A stretch of 64,000 nt of DNA, taken from assembly GCA_003342895.1 (NCBI GenBank), contig PTFA01000087.1, positions 2,697,969 through 2,761,968 of the forward strand. The letters are read 5' to 3'. Shown in pieces: positions 62,201 through 64,000 of this stretch. Origin of the DNA: Casuarius casuarius. Lineage: Eukaryota > Chordata > Aves > Casuariiformes > Casuariidae. The notes beneath the pieces are model-generated. The model saw only the letters and a program-made list of their open reading frames with translations, had not been told where the DNA came from and made no database searches. The stretch's first letter is position 1. The number at the start of each line of letters is the position of its first letter. Both the position numbers and the translations under genes were made by a program.

Positions 62201-63153
62201 CCATTTCTAAAGCAAAACTGAAATGCATACAAAGATACCTTAAATCATCAAGATCTAGTGACACTTTATTTTCATTTAGGTTGAATTATATTAACTGTGG
62301 GATTCTTGTTTTTTGTTGTAGGTAGTATGCAAATATATTGAGAATCCAGTCTTGTTTCACCGAGATGATGTGGGAATGGTTAAATTTGACATCCGTTATG
62401 TTGTATTGTTGCGGTCCATAAAACCACTCAAGCTGTATGTCTATGATGTATTTTGGCTGCGCTTTTCAAATCGGTAATTATTTGTTTCCCCTCCTTGGAC
62501 TGAAGGGTCTTGGAATTAAATCCATTGCCTTGGAAATTAAGGAGTTGTTTTTCTTTTATTCGTTAGGGCATTTTCACTTGATGATTTGCATGACTATGAG
62601 AAGCATTTCACTGTCATGAACTATGCTCCTGGTGTAATATTAAAACAGGTAAGCAAATGGTCCAAAACATATCCCTGTCTTTCATTGTTAAATAATCTTC
62701 CCTGGCGCCTCTGTGGTTGTTGCCAAATAACCTAATTCACATTTACTTAAACAAGCACTCAGTGTGTTGAAAGTACCCTAAGCAAATATTTTCCTAGACT
62801 ATTTCTCCTTTGGACCCCTAATCACCTGTGATACAAATCTACACCCTGAATATAACCCATATTGATAGAAATCAGTAAAAGAATTATTAAAATGGCAGCT
62901 AATCATTTTCAAAGACTTCAGTGCATTTTTTTATAATAAGAAACACTAGAACAAGGAAGGGGTTCTGGAACTGTCAAATTCTCTAGTTCTCTACCTGCAA
63001 AAACAATCTGATGTCCCATTTTTCAAGTCATCTGTTTGCTTTGGTTGGGAATGATGAGTAATGTTTGTCGCTAAACTGTTTTAGGTACATTGTGAAGAAT
63101 TTATTCCTCTGTTTGAAAAACAATATCCAGAATATCCTTGGACAACAGTACAA
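37799..63153 (+). CDS. TTLL12: TTLL12, 5' part of the gene (12 coding exons; 3' end outside window)
   Basis: TTLL12 is a tubulin-tyrosine-ligase-like family member with a SET-like N-terminal part and a C-terminal TTL-like (ATP-grasp-type) part. Reported roles are modulation of tubulin detyrosination and H4K20 trimethylation, and dampening of MAVS-dependent antiviral signalling; classical ligase activity has not been shown. Exons: 37799-37918, 44628-44797, 46500-46698, 48695-48854, 49551-49684, 52897-52973, 59240-59356, 59460-59654, 61319-61430, 62322-62473, 62567-62648, 63085-63153. They join into 529 codons without a stop. From memory human TTLL12 is 644 residues, so roughly 95 C-terminal residues lie beyond the edge. 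The first ATG (Kozak G at -3) gives an N-terminus about 20 residues shorter than human. Canonical TTL motifs are altered ([22 protein letters not shown]), consistent with a pseudoenzyme. Confidence 0.95.
37919..44627 (+). other. TTLL12: TTLL12 intron 1, 6.7 kb
   Basis: The longest TTLL12 intron. Its left end is CpG island. A purine-rich segment lies at about 39391-39506 and a CpG-containing patch at about 41380-41700. Antisense open frames near 39193-39684 and 39832-40374 coincide with pyrimidine-rich minus-strand composition and show no domain. Confidence 0.75.
39391..39506 (+). repeat. Purine-rich (GA) tract
   Basis: The + strand is overwhelmingly G and A, as in gaggagggaaggagggagaa, with only short pyrimidine interruptions. 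Such tracts can form triplex or other non-B DNA; that is inference. Confidence 0.6.
44628..44797 (+). CDS. TTLL12: TTLL12 exon 2, acidic segment
   Basis: This 170-bp exon lies between tgtcag and TAG|GTGAGC and encodes residues 41-96 plus two bases of codon 97. It reads [20 protein letters not shown], a run of Glu/Asp, then [12 protein letters not shown]. The acidic stretch is conserved in character with human TTLL12. Confidence 0.96.
45279..45304 (+). repeat. Poly(T) run, 26 T
   Basis: Uninterrupted T26 in TTLL12 intron 2. Other runs in this gene are T20 at 47056-47075 and T9A19 at 49156-49183. No associated mobile element was recognised. Confidence 0.9.
46500..46698 (+). CDS. TTLL12: TTLL12 exon 3
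   Basis: This 199-bp exon encodes [20 protein letters not shown], then [19 protein letters not shown] and EEMWK-type residues ending QLSQG. The acceptor is TTTAAG|C, a weak AAG site in a poor pyrimidine context, but the frame requires it. Donor GGG|GTAAGT. Confidence 0.95.
48695..48854 (+). CDS. TTLL12: TTLL12 exon 4
   Basis: This 160-bp exon lies between ttacag and GCG|GTAAGC. It encodes residues 164-216 and the first base of codon 217: [32 protein letters not shown] and LLWPLRD. It is part of the SET-like N-terminal half by family knowledge and is strongly similar to human. Confidence 0.96.
49551..49684 (+). CDS. TTLL12: TTLL12 exon 5
   Basis: This 134-bp exon lies between gccacag and CAG|GTATGA. 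It encodes [30 protein letters not shown] and EPSDEHYQ, colinear with human TTLL12. Confidence 0.96.
49685..52896 (+). other. TTLL12: TTLL12 intron 5, 3.2 kb
   Basis: AT-rich intron with no exon, RNA gene or recognisable repeat family seen. Confidence 0.75.
52897..52973 (+). CDS. TTLL12: TTLL12 exon 6
   Basis: This 77-bp exon lies between tttcag and CAA|GTACGT. It encodes [20 protein letters not shown] then EDKVF, with a split Lys codon completed by exon 7. Confidence 0.94.
52974..59239 (+). other. TTLL12: TTLL12 intron 6, 6.3 kb
   Basis: AT-rich, with no exon recognised. It contains a short local duplication cluster (58019-58150) and a T17 run (59131-59147) upstream of the exon 7 acceptor. 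Confidence 0.75.
58019..58150 (+). repeat. Short local duplications
   Basis: A 20-bp unit (ctcttagccttaggctcaat) is followed directly by a near-copy beginning 58041. About 70 bases later gtggcaatatgca occurs twice (starting about 58111 and 58137). They are simple replication-slippage type duplications in intron 6. Confidence 0.7.
59240..59356 (+). CDS. TTLL12: TTLL12 exon 7, weak donor
   Basis: This 117-bp exon has acceptor cttttag. It encodes [17 protein letters not shown] and [17 protein letters not shown]. The donor TAG|GTTGCA matches consensus poorly beyond GT. Joining to exon 8 restores Arg-Lys-Leu-Ser as in human. Confidence 0.95.
   Translation, partial: GFHRRSAGPQQPGTSPLCIHRQRGRSRHPLQLLTLQRL
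59357..59459 (+). other. TTLL12: TTLL12 intron 7, only 103 bp
   Basis: A very short intron with the GTTGCA donor and a ttttgtag acceptor. If retained, the exon 7 frame reads Leu-Gln-Leu-Phe-Pro and stops at TGA 59373-59375. Confidence 0.9.
59460..59654 (+). CDS. TTLL12: TTLL12 exon 8, start of TTL-like core
   Basis: This 195-bp exon encodes residues 327-390: [58 protein letters not shown] and QQRER. Donor AAG|GTGGTT. The split codon with exon 9 gives Arg391, where human has Trp, just before GEDNHW. Confidence 0.96.
59655..61318 (+). other. TTLL12: TTLL12 intron 8, 1.7 kb
   Basis: Intronic sequence with a perfect short G/C inverted repeat (60024-60041) and no exon or repeat family seen. Confidence 0.75.
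60024..60041. repeat. G8-TGT-C7 inverted repeat
   Basis: Eight G, a TGT spacer and seven C can form a very stable short hairpin in DNA or pre-mRNA. It lies in TTLL12 intron 8 just after a T/G-rich run. Confidence 0.85.
61319..61430 (+). CDS. TTLL12: TTLL12 exon 9, altered ATP-grasp lysine motif
   Basis: This 112-bp exon lies between tttctcag and AAG|GTGAGA and encodes [20 protein letters not shown] then [17 protein letters not shown]. Lys400-Pro401 corresponds to the KP of TTL enzymes, but the following Arg-Gly-x-Gly-Ile loop of active members is replaced by WNLARSLDT. Confidence 0.96.
61431..62321 (+). other. TTLL12: TTLL12 intron 9, 0.9 kb
   Basis: AT-rich intron; nothing recognised in it. 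Confidence 0.75.
62322..62473 (+). CDS. TTLL12: TTLL12 exon 10, TTL-like DIR motif
   Basis: This 152-bp exon has acceptor gttgtag. It encodes [32 protein letters not shown] and [16 protein letters not shown]. Asp451-Ile-Arg453 is the conserved TTL DIR strand. The active-family E-G-x-x-R is replaced by DVFWLR. The donor CGG|TAATT (GT at 62474-62475) is weak at +5. Confidence 0.96.
62474..62566 (+). other. TTLL12: TTLL12 intron 10, only 93 bp
   Basis: The shortest intron in the window, with a GTAATT donor and a ttcgttag acceptor. The length is a multiple of three, but in the exon frame the second codon across the junction is TAA (62475-62477), so retention would truncate the protein at residue 479. 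Confidence 0.9.
62567..62648 (+). CDS. TTLL12: TTLL12 exon 11
   Basis: This 82-bp exon ends at CAG|GTAAGC and encodes [20 protein letters not shown] then PGVILKQ. The HFTVMNY segment stands where active TTLs have the His-Leu-Thr-Asn motif. Confidence 0.95.
63085..63153 (+). CDS. TTLL12: TTLL12 exon 12 (last in window)
   Basis: This 69-bp exon lies between tgttttag and CAA|GTAAGT and encodes [19 protein letters not shown] then TTVQ, matching human. The next exon is outside the window. Confidence 0.95.
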
Positions 63154-64000
63154 GTAAGTCAGCAATTCATCTTGCTCATGTAAAGCATCTATGAATCTTT
63201 ATTTCTCAGGGTGTGTCTTACTGTGCTGAAGTAGCTGATAGAAATAAGCACTGCGGCCTGCTTCTCAAGGGCTCCTGCACTTGAAGGGTTACACTGGCAG
63301 ATTAGACAGCGCAAAGGCTGCATTTACACACTGTGGCATATTTAAAAGAAAACAAAAGATCAGCTGGTCTCTTCTTGGGGGGGGGGGGGAGGTTAATACA
63401 CCACCAGTGTAATATCTTTGAGCTAGTAAGTCCAGAAGCTGGTCCCTATTTGTTAAATTAAATCCTGACTTTGAGACTGCAATGCAGAATTTCTGGCTGC
63501 TGCGCCACCCTCTTTCTGTTAGTTGACCTGAGCCCTGTCACTGCCTTAATGACTCTCATATCAAAACAGATCGTTCCCTAATACAAAGGCGTATTTTATG
63601 TCAGAGAGGAAGCTCCAAATTCTACCATTCAGTAACATATACTGGAAGGCAGATGATGACTCTCTCTTTGCTCTTCCATAATTCTTGAAAGAAAAAGCTG
63701 AATGCAAAGGAATGGTTCAGAAACGCACACAAGTGTTGCTTTCTTGCCTATTTATTGGGAGCCAGAGCATGCAGAAGGAATGGTAAAAGAGCACTTATTT
63801 CTGCATATGCTTTCAAAAGTAAATAAATTACCCAACTGTGAGTTGACTTCCATAAATTAATTTGTATCAGTTTTAGCTATAAGCCCATATCCTAGTAAAG
63901 ATACCCAGAGCACAGCAGGTTTTGCAGCATTAGATTTAAGTTTTTGCAAGCAGTGAAAGGGGAGAGATGGGGACAAGGAACAAAAGCCAGACTGCAGGCT
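63154..64000 (+). other. TTLL12: TTLL12 intron 12, right part outside window
   Basis: Intronic sequence with a G13 run at 63377-63389. No exon matching the expected TTLL12 C-terminus is present before the edge. Confidence 0.8.

Overview
This window is vertebrate nuclear DNA. It is AT-rich, split into small exons with GT-AG introns, and has one CpG-island promoter. It holds parts of two head-to-tail genes on the + strand: the 3' portion of SCUBE1 (13 exons, 827-24200) and the 5' portion of TTLL12 (12 exons, 37799-63153, continuing past the right edge). The same pair in the same order and orientation is known on human 22q13.2, which supports SCUBE1 over its paralogues SCUBE2 and SCUBE3. Compact introns, a short intergenic gap, no Alu/L1-like sequence and moderate protein divergence from human suggest a sauropsid, most likely a bird. 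That assignment is inference.

Layout. Positions 1-826 are SCUBE1 intron. Positions 827-24200 carry the last calcium-binding EGF module, the cationic spacer (five exons), three cysteine-rich repeats, a two-exon CUB domain and the C-terminal tail, ending in TAG at 24198-24200. Positions 24201-37798 are non-coding. The first 7 kb or so is AT-rich with UTR-like motifs (AU-rich element, Pumilio-type sites, candidate poly(A) signals) and may be a long SCUBE1 3' UTR. The rest is intergenic and ends in a CpG island at about 37250-38240. TTLL12 starts inside that island. Its exons encode the acidic and SET-like N-terminal half, then most of the TTL-like domain; the final exon(s) lie outside the window.

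The two genes have no evident functional link. SCUBE1 makes a secreted or cell-surface glycoprotein, and TTLL12 makes a cytosolic/nuclear tubulin-tyrosine-ligase-like protein with degenerate catalytic motifs. I found no mobile-element ORF, tRNA, CRISPR array or prokaryote-like system. The points most worth a second look are splicing features: a GC-AG intron and a tandem NAGNAG acceptor in SCUBE1, and two very short TTLL12 introns with weak donors and immediate in-frame stops. After those come a CpG-rich patch in TTLL12 intron 1 and the possible long SCUBE1 3' UTR. Nothing here clearly looks like a previously undescribed system.
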